A DNA stretch of 64,000 nt from Mesostigma viride. Taxonomy: Eukaryota > Streptophyta > Mesostigmatophyceae > Mesostigmatales > Mesostigmataceae. The position numbers and the translations under genes are program-made. Within the stretch, counting starts at the first letter, position 1. Each line of letters starts with the position of its first letter. Positions 1-19,589 of this stretch are shown in pieces. The stretch lies in assembly GCA_009746045.1 (NCBI GenBank), contig RPFO01000015.1, positions 409,529-473,528 of the forward strand. Reading direction: 5' to 3'. The notes under the pieces are model-generated. The model did no database searches. It was not told where the DNA came from and worked only from the letters and a program-made list of their open reading frames with translations.

Positions 1-1228
1 GTTTTATGATATTGCGCTAAATCTTGGGCGATGGCGGCTGAAAATTATATCATCGTGTTCGTCATCAAAAGACGCTTCTACTGCAATTTACCCGACCAAA
101 TTTCATGCCCGGATGTGAAAGTTATGAGCATTCTCGGCATCCATAGCTCGGCACACCGTTCCGAGAATTATCATACATGCTGCTTGCCAAGGCTTCTTAT
201 CATGGTTACCTTGCCTTGCTAGCATATGAATTAGGGCTCTCCCATTTTAGTGGGAGAAAGGCCAACAAGACAACGATAACCCCTACCTACGTGCAGTTCC
301 ACCCATGCAGTATGCCCCTCAGAAAAACCACTGCCACCTTTCTTTCCAGCGCAATTGTTTGCCAAGAAACAAACTCAAGCTTGTGAGCCTCTAACCACAA
401 TGAAGCCTCTGCTAAGAAAGGCCGCGTCAATATTCACACAAAACTGAGTGCTGTTAGCAATCTCCTTCCAAGAAACCACTCAGCAAATCCCTGACAACTT
501 GACGATATGCCACGGTCACGCTTTGACACATCCCAGCCATGCAACGTACATAAAAACCACTGAAAGGTGCCAGGAATCTGGCGATGCGCAGCACGGAATG
601 GCATTATACCTGGCGCTAACTGCACGGAAAAAAGCCGAAAACTTGCGTTGATAACCCATAAAGGAAGCGAAACATTCATAGGGTCACGTTGATCACACGA
701 TCGTACCATTACCGGAATTGTCCTTCGCCCAGCGGCGCAAGAAAGAACAACCTTCCATGGAATAATAAGACGCGCATCCCGCGAGCCTGGAGAGTGTCTT
801 ACCGATCATGACGGAAATCTTGCCGAAACCCAGCAAATTTTTTAAAGCTTTACCAATAACGATTTAAACGCATCCTTGACGCTAGGTAAAGCCCATAAAA
901 CCTGACAATCACCGCCGCCAGCGTGCATTCTAATTTATTCCTCTCGACGAAAACATCAGATTGGACCCCCGTGGCGATGGTCATCAATAAAATCATCGAC
1001 ACTGCAAAAAACGCGAACTCCGCTACGAAGTAGTATCATTTACTCATCGTCTTTAAGATTCGCTCAGTTTCTCTGCATTCCGCGAGCTATCTTTTTCTAC
1101 TCTGCCTGAAAGCACGTCGCCATGGCCAGCTCCGGTAGGGGTGCGCGCCCCGTGCACCACTTTTTCACGGTACGGACGGGTACCGCGAATTTTTCGGCGC
1201 CAAAATATTCGCGCCGGGACCGTCCCCT
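1..1228. other. No recognisable gene (left edge)
   Basis: I see short open frames on both strands but none with a recognisable domain, splice-site pairing or codon bias. The stretch is mixed-composition single-copy-looking DNA; no repeat shared with the rest of the window was noticed. Confidence 0.5.
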
Positions 1229-1257
1229 TAAGTGAGACAACTATGCATGCCTGAGAT

Positions 1258-1845
1258 GGATTAATTAATTTACTAATTAAAATCGTGCTAGCTCCCGTTT
1301 GGGAGCTAGTCATGGAGCATTAATCGCGACGGATGGATGGATGGATGGATGGATGGATGGATGGATGGATGGATGGATGGATGGATGGATGGATGGATGG
1401 ATGGATGGATGGATGGATGGATGGATGGGTGGGTGGGTGGGTGGGTGGGTGGGTGGGTGGGTGGGTGGGTGGGTGGGTGGGTGGGTGGGTGGGTGGGTGG
1501 GTGGGTGGGTGGGTGGGTGGGTGGGTGGGTGGGTGGGTGGGTGGGTGGGTGGGTGGGTGGGTGGGTGGGTGGGTGGGTGGGTGGGTGGGTGGGTGGGTGG
1601 GTGGGTGGGTGGGTGGGTGGGTGGGTGGGTGGGTGGGTGGGTGGGTGGGTGGGTGGGTGGGTGGGTGGGTGGGTGGGTGGGTGGGTGGGTGGGTGGGTGG
1701 GTGGATGGATGGATGGATGGATGGATGGATGGATGGATGGGTGCACACAATCCAACCCGTCTATTCTATCTAGTAACAAACAATCCTACTAGTCTATCTT
1801 ATCTAGCTAGAGTGTGCCAGACCCTAGGAGTCTTGCCTAGATATA
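1258..1845 (-). mobile_element. LINE family 1, 3' end only (5' truncated)
   Basis: Read on the minus strand, the stretch shows the same order of landmarks as the copies near 15.2 and 37.5 kb: a CTATCT-rich stretch, a GTGCACCC-type junction, a CCAT run, TTAATGCTCC, a hairpin built on AGCTCCC/GGGAGCT, then a TTAATTAA-type tail at 1258-1280. Only the 3' untranslated end is present. The copy differs from its relatives in that the CCAT run, 3-4 units elsewhere, has grown to about 410 bp. A 12-bp inverted pair (TAAGTGAGACAA at 1229-1240, complement at 1883-1894) brackets it; whether that belongs to the insertion is unclear. Confidence 0.7.
1331..1741. repeat. (GGAT)n-(GGGT)n-(GGAT)n microsatellite
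   Basis: Uninterrupted tetranucleotide array: GGAT units, then about 290 bp of GGGT units, then GGAT units again. It sits exactly where the short CCAT run lies in other copies of LINE family 1, so it is an expansion of element sequence. The long GGGT core can form G-quadruplexes in principle. Open frames through it (WMDG, GWVG, HPPT) are translation artefacts. Confidence 0.95.
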
Positions 1846-1899
1846 TACTCACTAGTAGATATGCTCTAGTTGTCTCACATCATTGTCTCACTTAATAAT

Positions 1900-4352
1900 T
1901 AATATGTGTGAATGCACGTAGTTTCACAATAATGACCAACTAGTGGCCGGGAGTACCTGTTCACGTGCCCCATTGAGGGCTTATATATATCGTCGAGGCA
2001 AGAAGCAACCATTTATCAAGGAGACAATGCAACAACCAGCGCAGGCCAGATAATTTATACCAAGTCCTCAATTTGCATGATTTTTCAATTGCTCCTTATC
2101 CAATTACAATTTACAACACATACGCATGAATCATAGAGCTTTGTGTGCTACAACGCAGACAGTTCTGGCGCTCCCGGTCGTCATCTTGCCGACACCGGGC
2201 CACTGCGGTTGTCACCCGGCACCCCTCACCCCACCCCACTGCACAGCAAAAACCTGCTTCCTAGAATTGGCCTGCAGCCGAGAAGGGCGCCAATGCCGTG
2301 TAGAAACTCATGATGTGAACGGCATGTGGTCAGTGGTCACAAGCGCCAAGGACACCTAGTGGCCTTTACCTGCCCCAAACCACAACATCCCAAGCATGCC
2401 TTTATCTGCGGAGCAGCTGATCCTGAAGTGGCAACCCCGCCCTTACGACACATAACACCGACCATGCCACCATGGGACCTGCGTCCTGCAATAAAATATT
2501 TGCCTAAATATCGTCGTCTTGTGCCCGCACGTCCATGGAGGTTGAAATTACTTATTAACATGCGAATATAATCAATGAGGCATGAAAATTGTTGCGTACA
2601 ACCCGCCGGATTCCCTCCACAGCACAGCCGAAGGAACCAATCTAACAGCCCTGTTTTCTTGACTAGTTTGTCCTACCAGCTAGCACCGCAACGCAATACT
2701 AATTCGGCCGTTGATCGACATTTCCCCAGCGTACTTGACTGGAACAGATGCCGCTAAATTCTTTCGGTCCGTCAATTCTTTTGGTGTGGAGTTGAATTTA
2801 TTCTACTAGGCCAAAGTCCCCCCGCGGCTCGCGCCCTGGCCATGGTGAAATTGGTGATGGACTTAGAAGTTTTCTGCCTTCCATCCTGCGGCGAGGCTCC
2901 GCTTGGCAGTTGACGCGCCAGCATTTTCTTCTGTCATTTGTACTTACGCACCATAAGTTTACGCGCCGGGGCGCGTGCGATCGATACAGTAGACTTAGCA
3001 GTTCGCACAGGCATGTGCGTCGGCGCCCTCCGTAGTATGAGCCAGTAGGCTGCGCTTTCCGTTCGTTTCGTCCCTGATCACAATGTTTCCGGCTCATGCC
3101 GCCGCGTCTGCAAGCGTTACCCGTATTTATCGGCCCACACCGTTCCTTTCGCAAGCGTTACCCGTATTTATCGACGCGTACCGTAGCCTCTCGTCATTGT
3201 CATCTGTCATCGGGTGCGCCCAGCACCGGGTGCGATTTCCAAAAACCCCGGTGGGGGAAAAGCTGACGCGTCCGCGTCAGCTTGGGGGGGATGTGCCTAG
3301 TAACAGTTAAGGTGACCCAGGTATGCCAAAAATAGCCTGAAATGCCTAGTTATGCCTAAATTGGGGTGCCCGCATTAATCCGGCGGAGCCCATTTTCGGA
3401 AGAACCAAAGGTTCGAAGAAAGGGCGAAGCCAATTTAGTTGGAGAGGTGCGTGAGAAGGGGGATGCACGATTAGCGTTACCATTGGAGGAAACTCAGCCG
3501 ACGGTGGATCTGATTTTAAAGTTTTTGCATCTGCGGCTGTAGTGGTACGGTCAGTTGAAAAGGGTCTAGTTTTTTGGGAAACTTCAACCGGCGAGTAGAC
3601 CATCAACCGAATTTCTGCAAACGGCTAGTTGTATTTTCTGCAAACGGCTAGTTGTATTTTCTGCAAACGGCTAGCATGCGCCAAAGCCCAGATTCCCAGG
3701 TTCGCTGTCCAGGAAGCCTGCGTCCAGGTCCGCACTCCGGCTCGCCCGTCACGAAGGTGTCATCCTACCCTATAGCGAAGCTTCGGAAGCGAAGCCATAA
3801 GAAAAAAAAATACCGCCAAGGCTGCATGCCATTGAATTCGTCTGCACAGGCTGCATGCGATAGCAATCGGACTTCATCGGCAATTCATCAGATGAGAATG
3901 TTTAGAGGCATTCATCATTTCATTTCTTATGTGTCCATGAGCGTCCGGTCCGGCGGCACGTCTATTTGACTCGCATCTACAGGTGCGCTGAATCCGATAT
4001 GTCCGATATGTTGCCTTGGGCGCCCTGACTAACATCAAGATTATAGGGTTCCTGAAGGGTTGCAGCTCTCTTCACGTGCTGTCATCAATTGATGTGCGTC
4101 TTCCTTCGTGCTGCTCATTACCGCATCGCATTTTGTAATGCATTCTTTATGGCATGTCGGGATTGCGTTTCATTCAGGCCATCCGCTATCGCGCGCCTGG
4201 ATTTCCAACTACCCGCGTATATTCGCCGGTACCGTGGCCCCTTCGCCAGGCCCTCCGCACGCGGGCCATGTACCACGCACCTTGAGCTCACATTTTCCGT
4301 TTAAAATATACCGAGCCTCCCGCAGAACGGTGCGTTGTGCCATCCGCGCATG
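1900..4352. other. No recognisable gene; small repeats
   Basis: Contains a 40-bp partial copy of repeat C (about 2014-2053), a local direct repeat of CAAGCGTTACCCGTATTTAT around 3112-3172, and three head-to-tail copies of a 23-bp unit beginning TTCTGCAAACGG at about 3612-3675. Short open frames such as 2126-2359 and 4108-4533 have no domain I recognise. Confidence 0.45.
2014..2053 (+). repeat. Repeat C, 5' fragment
   Basis: Matches the start of the repeat found at 15044-15150 and, inverted, at about 62655-62785: ATCAAGGAGACAA then CAACCAGCGCAGGCCAGA. This copy has five extra bases (TGCAA) between the two blocks and stops before the rest of the unit. Confidence 0.6.
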
Positions 4353-4985
4353 CAATGTCTTCTTTTGCTTCGTTACCATCCTTCTTTTCATTCCCAGCAT
4401 TGAGTTAGTTAGGGGAAATGCTGCTGGAATTTGCAACTTCTCAGGCTCAAAGGTGACATGCAAGTCTCGTGATAATACAATGTCTTCTTTTGCTTCGTTA
4501 CCATCCTTCTTTTCATTCCCAGCATTGAGTTAGTTAGGGGAAATGCTGCTGGAATTTGCAACTTCTCAGGCTCAAAGGTGACATGCAAGTCTATTGATAA
4601 TACAATGTCTTCTTTTGCTTCGCTACCATCCTTCTTTTCATTCCCAGCATTGAGTTAGTTAGGGGAAATGCTGCTGGAATTTGCAACTTCTCAGGCTCAA
4701 AGGTGACATGCAAGTCTCGTGATAATACAATGTCTTCTTTTGCTTCGTTACCATCCTTCTTTTCATTCCCAGCATTGAGTTAGTTAGGGGAAATGTTGCT
4801 GGAATTTGCAACTTCTCAGGCTCAAAGGTGACATGCAAGTCTCGTGATAATACAATGTCTTCTTTTGCTTCGTTACCATCCTTCTTTTCATTCCCAGCAT
4901 TGAGTTAGTTAGGGGAAATGCTGCTGGAATTTGCAACTTCTCAGGCTCAAAGGTGACATGCAAGTCTCATGATAGTATGACATGC
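4353..4985. repeat. 125-bp minisatellite, about five copies
   Basis: Near-identical head-to-tail units of about 125 bp, each running from AATGTCTTCTTTTGCTTCG through GAGTTAGTTAGGGG and CAGGCTCAAAGGTGACATGC to a variable dinucleotide before TGATAATAC. Copies differ by only a few bases, so the array is young or homogenised. A short partial unit (GACATGCAAGTCTCATGATA) ends it, followed by a hairpin of AAGGCCTCAA(C/T) repeats at about 5018-5056. Confidence 0.9.
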
Positions 4986-6640
4986 AAGTCTCATGATAAT
5001 ATTATTGTCTATCTGAAAGGCCTCAACTAGAAAAAGGCCTCAATTGAGGCCTTTTTATAAATTGGGTGTTGCATGTAATTACAAGGAGCCAACAAACTTT
5101 ATTCCAAATATTATTATTATTATTATGATTGTTTTGGGGTTCCCAGCACTTAACATCAGACATATAGCCCTAATACCTATTTAATTATGATTTAATAAAA
5201 CAGGGTGTCGCTGCGACGGCACCATCAACATGCACAACACGACCATAGATACAAGTGGGCCGGTGCACTGAATCTGTCCGACCGGATTATTAAATCTATA
5301 GCAAGGAGCCCGACACTACTTAGGAAAAGAGACAGCAAACGCGGATAACTAATTAATTACACTCGTGCTCCCGTTAATTCATTAAGGTGCTCCCGTTGGG
5401 GAGTCACGGATCATTAAACGCGGATAACAATCGTGCACGCCATATGACAGGATGAGCCTGACTAAACTGTTACCAGGCGGCAGGGACGTAGGTTACATTA
5501 GTTTAGCTAGGATTTTGTAGGTAGTTTTTTTCGCGGCTCCGCTACAGTATCCATGACCCCCACGTGTCCATGGAACTGACGGATACTTGTGCTACATGAT
5601 TGATGTGCTACATGTCCTCCCAATGTTATAATTGAATTCATACAATTGAAAGTTACAACGCACGTTAAAATTTAATTTAACGTGATAGTTACCACGCACG
5701 TTACTTTATTTAATTAATTTTATTTTTTTCAAGCAAAGCACCTACTGTCACGGAGTTTATGACCATCCTTCTCCAACTTCACCTCATCTGCCTAGGTGGT
5801 TATCGCTCCTAACGGGGGGGGGGGGGTGGGCCGGCGGCGTGGCGTGGCGCGGCGCGGCGGGGTGGCGGGGCAATACTCACTTGACTGTTCTTCCGAAAAT
5901 GGGCTCCGCCGACGAAAGTTTTAACGTGAAAGTTACAACGCACGTTACTTGATAAGGCGCGCCCTGCGACCAAGGTAGCCAGTGTACTGTAGAGGTTTTC
6001 CACAAGGTAGTGCCACGTGGCACGTGGCAGGATGCACAATTCAATGCCAAGCGCTTCAATTGCCCAGGCGAGGTCCGAGACTCCGATCGAGCCTAGTCCG
6101 AGGACGGCGGTCGGCCGCACCCCGAAGGTGGTTATTCATTCATTGGTTTTGGACTGCGTTATCGTCATCCGGCATAAGTGTAAAGACCTGGTTCATGCCC
6201 ATGAGTGCATGGAAGACTTCCAGTGGGCTGGGGGTGTCATTGTTAGGGCCCGGGTCCCATACTTTGTGTTGTTCCGTCGCCAGGAGCCAGTAACGACGCA
6301 TAGCCAGGTTCCAAGAGGAGATAAACCGGCGGACCACGGCACCTCTCGTGTACGCGGCACGTAACGCTCGTGTAAATTTTCTTGTTTTTGGACACCCCCC
6401 CTGAGCCACCCCTTCCTTTCCCAACGGGCCGGAAATCCCTAAATCCCCCAAAAGGTCACGCCATAAAACCCGGCCTACCTCCTTGAACAGGAGGAAAAAA
6501 TGACCTTGGAGTTCAGCCTAAATTATATCAGTCGGGGCCTGGTCGGGGAAACTTGAGAAAGCACGGCGCGAGTGTGGTACCTCTTAACCTAACGATATTC
6601 CTATTGGTTAATAAAAAATACCCATTTACCCGGAAAAAAA
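4986..6640. other. Intergenic; LINE-tail scrap; no confident gene
   Basis: At about 5350-5425 there are two partial LINE family 1 3' hairpins (GTGCTCCCGTT, then GTGCTCCCGTTGGGGAGTC) next to TTAATTAA-type sequence. Between 5809 and 6451 open frames exist on both strands; the minus-strand ones (5809-6120 and 6140-6451) read more like protein but show no family I can name. A G run and GGCGC-rich stretch lies at 5814-5870. Confidence 0.4.
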
Positions 6641-6721
6641 AAAAAGCACAGCGCGAGGCCTGTTGGGCGTTAGCTGTCCGCCAGTCGAGTTCAGGCGGCC
6701 AGGCAGTGTCGTAGACCTAAC

Positions 6722-14823
<8,102 letters not shown>

Positions 14824-15043
14824 ACGACTTTTTCACCTCTTGGCTTGAAGGACATTCTGAATTTCAAACGGTAAAATTTTAACCCGTGTTTTTTAAAATT
14901 AGAACGCGATATATCACGTTGTAAGCTTTTTTTAGAACGCGTATAGCACCTAAGGAAATTTTTTTTTCATGGTCATGTATATACTTTCCTGAAAGCCCAT
15001 AAATCAAAGTTTTTTTTTAGCTACTCAGGTCTACCTACAACAT

Positions 15044-15150
15044 CAAGGAGACAACCAGCGCAGGCCAGAAATCGGGAGAATCCGGACCATGGTAGCTCGA
15101 GCCTGCCGTTATCTTGTCCGCGTGTTCGAGTCGTTCAGGACGGTGAAGAT
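15044..15150 (+). mobile_element. Repeat C (LINE- or SINE-like 3' end)
   Basis: Near-identical over about 105 bp to the inverted copy at about 62655-62785. It begins CAAGGAGACAACCAGCG and ends in GTTCAGGA followed by a TTAATTAA-type tail. A GTGTTCGAGTCGT stretch resembles a polymerase III B box, but no clear A box is seen, so SINE status is unproved; the 62.7-kb copy also has an open frame. Together with the LINE fragment to its right it is bracketed by one 13-bp target duplication, CTACCTACAACAT (15031-15043 and 15740-15752). Confidence 0.6.
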
Positions 15151-15739
15151 GAATTAATTAATTGTGAATGAATTAATTAATTAGACTCGTGCTCCCGTTG
15201 GGGAGTCACGGAGCATTAACCCCGATGGATGGATGGATGGGTGCACACATTCCTACCGGTCTAATCTATCTACATTGGCTACATACTACATCTATCTAAC
15301 AACATTCTAACTACAACATCTATCTAGGCAGCCGCACGCTGCCCTAGGGGGAGCTATCTAGCGTGCCTCCCGCGGGATTGCACACGCGGGCGCTTCCCCA
15401 CTGGGGGGGGCTCGTTGTCCTCTATGACCTGGGCCCACTTGGCCTTGTCCATCATCTTCTTCCAAATCACGGAGAGGCCTAGGCCCCCCATGTCCTCTAC
15501 TAGCTGTTCCTTGAAGGTGCGGGCCTTGCGGCGTCTAACATCACTGGGCCCAGCCCACGTCAGGAGGTGCCGGCCAGGCTGGGCTGGTCGCAGTCCTGCG
15601 GGGGGGCCACGTGAGGTGTCTACCTGGTTGGAAAGAAGATGAATGGTGATGGAAATGTGTATCCGTGTGCATTGCAATTATGGCTGGCTTACGTGTAGAG
15701 AGACTAGATGACCTAGACGGTGGGGCCGGAAACAGCATG
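15151..15739 (-). mobile_element. LINE family 1, 5'-truncated 3' end
   Basis: On the minus strand it encodes the last part of a non-LTR reverse transcriptase protein, stopping near 15354. The segment contains GRHLLTWAGPSDVRRRK and LSVIWKKMMDKAKWAQVIE, the same layout as LINE family 2 (LLTW...SVIW...W). Downstream come a CTATCT-rich 3' region, three to four CCAT units, the TTAATGCTCC...GGGAGCAC hairpin and a TTAATTAA tail. It has no 5' part. Its tail faces the tail of repeat C. Confidence 0.8.
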
Positions 15740-16828
15740 CTACCTACAACATGCTAATTCATTAGAGAGATACACTGGTTTGAATACAGGGGGTCTGACC
15801 ATGACCGCGATTTGTTGACCCTAGGTCACAAGTCATGTGCTTATTCACAAATGGTTCATGAAAAAAATCTGGCTTCTTGCACGAGCTATGGGCAACACAT
15901 GCAGGCTTTGTGGAACAAAACTCAGGCCCATTGGGCCACTGGAGCTATTTTTCATTAGCATCACAAACACAACGCAGTACAACGCAGTGGGAAAAATGAG
16001 AGCCCTTGACAACATGACGCAACGACATGAGCCCCATAAACGGGGCCATAGTGAGCTTGGAGGGTCAAAACGTTGAAAATAGGTGTTGTATAAGTAATAC
16101 AGCATCAAACATGCATCAAACATCATGACTGGATGGCCTAATATGACTGAATCAGGCAGCCATAGCCAAAGCATCATCCACTCTCACAACGTGTTGAGCA
16201 CATGCATTGTGGGAACGGAGGTGCTGGGTTTTCATTCCATAACGCGTGCAATACTGAAAGAAAAAGGCACGTGTAATGCAAGGCTTGGATAGGTTGAGTG
16301 ATCCATGAGCTTACATGCAGGCAAAGATGACGCTGGAATGCATGCTAGCAAATGGTGGCAAGATGCTAACAACACATGATTATACACCATGATTGTGGGC
16401 AACTAGCTGATCTTCTTGCACAATCAACGCAGTATAAACCATCAACATCCAATCCTCACGATATATGCACGGCTTGATGACGTATACAGTACCTAAATAC
16501 TACAAAACTGCAACCTGCTTTGGCTGACATGCAAGCAACGTCGAGTAGGATGGCAGTCTTAGAGAGGCTGGGCAGAGGTCGGTAGAAACACGATATACTG
16601 GCGCCTGCAAGCACTATTGAGCCGGTGGCAGAGGCCATTTCCAGGAAAATACAGCATACCGTAGCAATAGCCACGGTCACGCCTTACGCTATTCGCAGGC
16701 ACCATCATGCCCGGAGCTACCCAATAAAAGTCTGCACAAATCTCGGTTTAGCCGAGAGTCCCGGCGTTCGGAATGAATAAACATGTGTTAAGAAGTCGAA
16801 ACACCATGGAAATACGAAGCATGGTAGT

Positions 16829-17693
16829 TAGCGGTTGGATATATTGCTTGAGAATGCAGAGAGCCTTTGTGAGCAATGAATTGCTTGGTTCATTAGAAAA
16901 TAGGTTTACCCTTTATCCACGTTCCTCTCACTGGCCGCGCCGCCAGTGACCGTTGGGTGCAGACCGTTGGCCCGAGGCCGCACGATGACAGGTAGCAGTC
17001 TAGTCACAGCATCGTGTGATCACAGAACAATGCACGCTGCAGTACGTTCCCTATCTAGGATACTCTAGTACCGTCCAATGACAGGACACTACGTATACTG
17101 GGTACTGACATCTGTCACGTACCCAAGTACCCAAAGTACCTATCTAGGGAAATGCCTGTGACTCGACTAGCAATCCTATCTGCATAGCCCACGTGGTAGT
17201 TATATTTACATACCAACGTAGGTTTACAAGGCTTATTCATACGTTGTATTCACAATGCCTTTGAGACTTAGTCTGCAGCAAAGCATGGAGACTAACTCCA
17301 GTATTGTTTTATTCTTTATTTATTATGCAGGTCTGCACCCCCAACATTATTGTTATTGTTTTTAGGTTGATTAGGGGTACAAAAGAGACATGGCTGGTTG
17401 GGCCAGGTTGGTTACAGCTGGCTGTTCTGGCCAGGTGTTGGATTGCACAGGTGTACACAGCTGGCTGGTTTGGCCAGTTATTGGAGCACACATTAAATAA
17501 AGTGTATAAAACATAAGGCTTGTGCCCTCAAGCTGGATATGGATAGAAAAATAGCTTAGTCAGCACCCACACCCCACAGCAAATGTGTTGAATTTTACGG
17601 CGCCCAGCAGCTATCGCTGTGGTTGAGGGGGTGGTTGTGTACTGAGATAGAGCCAGACATTTTATTCATACGCTGACACGGATACCATATGGA
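16829..17693. other. No recognisable gene
   Basis: Mixed single-copy-looking DNA. A locally repetitive TGGCTGGTTKGGCCAG motif occurs two to three times at 17389-17480. No domain or splice pair noticed. Confidence 0.45.
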
Positions 17694-18330
17694 TTCATAT
17701 TGTCAAATATAGTAGCTGGTATTGTGGGCCAGCTGCATCCCTCAGCTTGGTTAAGGCATCTGCTGGGTTTTCTTCATCTTCAACATGATGCCAGCTGTGT
17801 CGCGTACTCGTGCCAAACTCCCTGCACTGACAGTAGCCCTCATGAGGTATGGCTGCATAGGTGATCGATGGGCCACATGCTAGCCTTACCCCACTAGTGC
17901 TGCCCACTTTTCTCCCCCCCCTCGCTACCAAGGCCTTTGCTGGGTAGCGAGCAACAAAGTGGCAGTAGCTGCTTGAATCGCATGGTTGGTGAACCCCGCA
18001 GCAATGCACACAGGGCAAAACCAGCAACCCTCAGGTACTTGAGACAGAGGGGGTTGAAGGCAGTGAAGATGCCAGCCGCAGTTGCAGTGATCACACAGCA
18101 ACATGACCTCAGGCTGGTCGACCCGGTGACAAATTTGACACTGCGCATCGCGGATTCGCCTAGCGGTGTGCGGCTGGATGCTCCGTGCCAGGTGGGGCAT
18201 GGAGCAAGGAGACAGGTTCAACACATTGTCAGTGGTCTTACTACCATCCGCACCTTCGAGGACGGCCACCCCCGAAGGCTTAATCTCCACAATGCGAAGT
18301 CTGTCTCTGGCAGGTTTCGAACCCCTGACC
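17694..18330 (-). mobile_element. LTR-retrotransposon relic with PHD finger
   Basis: Fossil fragment of an LTR-retroelement pol region on the minus strand, probably Ty1/copia by its end. It has an integrase C-terminal-like segment (IKPSGVAVLEGADG), then a PHD zinc finger (CQICHR...LLCDHCNCGWHLHC...CPVC), then a short RNase H end (ENPADALTK) resembling the end of the intact-looking copia elements here. Integrase followed by a PHD finger is a layout I recall from green-algal retroelements. It is heavily broken and lacks gag, most of pol and LTRs, so it is older than the other copies in this window. Confidence 0.6.
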
Positions 18331-18349
18331 TCAAAGGTGCACAGGTCTT

Positions 18350-18495
18350 AGTTAGGTGAAATAGTGCCGGAACCTTTTTGCCGTTGGGGCAAATCGGTCC
18401 GGAACACTATTTTGCCCGGATTCACCACTTCCGAGCACCTAAGTTAATTCGGCCGAATTAACTTTTCACCTAACTGCGCACTATTTCACCTAACT
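18350..18495. mobile_element. Small inverted-repeat element (MITE-like)
   Basis: Bounded by a perfect 17-bp inverted repeat, AGTTAGGTGAAATAGTG (18350-18366) and its complement (18479-18495). Inside lies a perfect 24-bp palindrome at 18441-18464 centred on TCGGCCGA, and a second TTCACCTAACTGCG. A related fragment (AACCTTTTTG... then GAACACTATTTT) occurs at about 20830-20875. No coding capacity, so probably a non-autonomous element or a foldback. Confidence 0.6.
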
Positions 18496-18499
18496 GCGA

Positions 18500-19589
18500 C
18501 CCGCAGTCGACCTGGCTGCAGTTGTGTAGTACCACCTGTACGGTATTTGTGTACCACCCCCCTCCTTCCCACGGCAGGTACGCAGCGCCCCGCTGTTGTA
18601 CTGGCGGCAGTTGTGTACCACCTTCGGTCTAGTTAGGTATTGGTATAAGCCTCGGGTTGTAATTGCTGTACGTCCATGGCGTTTGTTGCAACTGGAGGTG
18701 TATACAATATTTATGGACCGACACTGCATGGCAGCGATGCGCACGGAATTGTCAGCCTGACAAGCAAATGAGCTGGCTGTTTTCTCGTCGATCTCAGGCA
18801 TATTACAAGTCCCCCCCAAAATCGTTCGTGGGTGAGGCCATTGAACGTTCTCGTCGTCAGGCAGATCCCATCGCGTTCCACGATATCGGTTCACAACCGC
18901 TCGACGCGAGTTAAGAACAAAGCCCAGAGCGTGAGCTCCTGGTCTTTCACACACAATTAACGGGATGAGCCAAAGTAGCAGGCAGCAACCTTTTAACCCG
19001 TGCACCAAGCCACGACCACGGCGGTCACTTCCACGTCCAATGTGGGCACCCACGGTTCGTGCTTGCCAAGATAGCTGGTCATCCCCCATGACCAAGCTAT
19101 ATCCTTTGTGTTGTTCCTCGTTCCCATCGGCGTGACGAGGCACGTGCAGGCGTGCAAGCAAATCCCTAACGTCCACTGGCATCAGTGCAGAGCCAGGACG
19201 AACTGGATTTGCCTAGATTCCTGCAACCTAGGAAGTACAGGACCTGTCACAAGCCTGCAAGGTCTAGTATCCTTGCAGTCCTGTGCCAGCTCCAGTACCC
19301 CACCAGTCACAGGCTGCTGCTCCTCCTGGTCTACGTGGACCACAGTCACGTGATAGTCAGGCTAAGCCTGTGCAGGCGCGGCCTGCGACATGTCCTGTCC
19401 ACTATACCAGAGGACTGCATCCTAGTCGGCCACGGACGGCTAGGACTTCGGGACCTCATATCTTTCTCGTCCCTTGTCTGTTTCAGGCGGTCAGCACGGC
19501 GTTGGAAAGGTCTTTCCAAACTGCATCCACTTAGCATATTGGTTGCCCAAAATGCTAACTACGCGCGCCCCAATGTCGGTGTCTCCCGG
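18500..19589. other. Unassigned; long minus open frame of doubtful meaning
   Basis: A 230-codon open frame lies on the minus strand (18490-19182), overlapping the small inverted-repeat element. Its translation shows no family I recognise and lacks a clear start context, so I do not call it a gene. Confidence 0.35.

Larger units (their letters stand above)
14875..16828 (-). repeat. Repeat D copy 1 (unknown, about 1.25 kb)
   Basis: Inverted relative to the copy at 57332-59010. The match runs from the TTAACCCGTGTTTTTT end near 14885 to CAAGCATGGT near 16828 once the 15044-15739 insertion is removed. It carries a palindromic AACGCGATATATC-type motif near its lower end. No coding domain is recognised in either copy, so it may be a non-coding mobile element or a segmental duplication. 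It begins about 50 bp after the sulfotransferase stop and so probably overlaps that gene's 3' end. Confidence 0.75.

Noticed and set aside
1299-1895. Open frames of WMDG/GWVG and HPPT repeats
   Set aside because: Artefact of the (GGAT)n/(GGGT)n array inside a LINE 3' end.
18300-18335. tRNA-like B box (GGTTTCGAACCCCTGACC)
   Set aside because: No A box or cloverleaf around it; it lies at the start of the retroelement relic.
18490-19182. 230-codon minus-strand open frame
   Set aside because: No recognisable domain, no start context or splice partners, and it overlaps the small inverted-repeat element.
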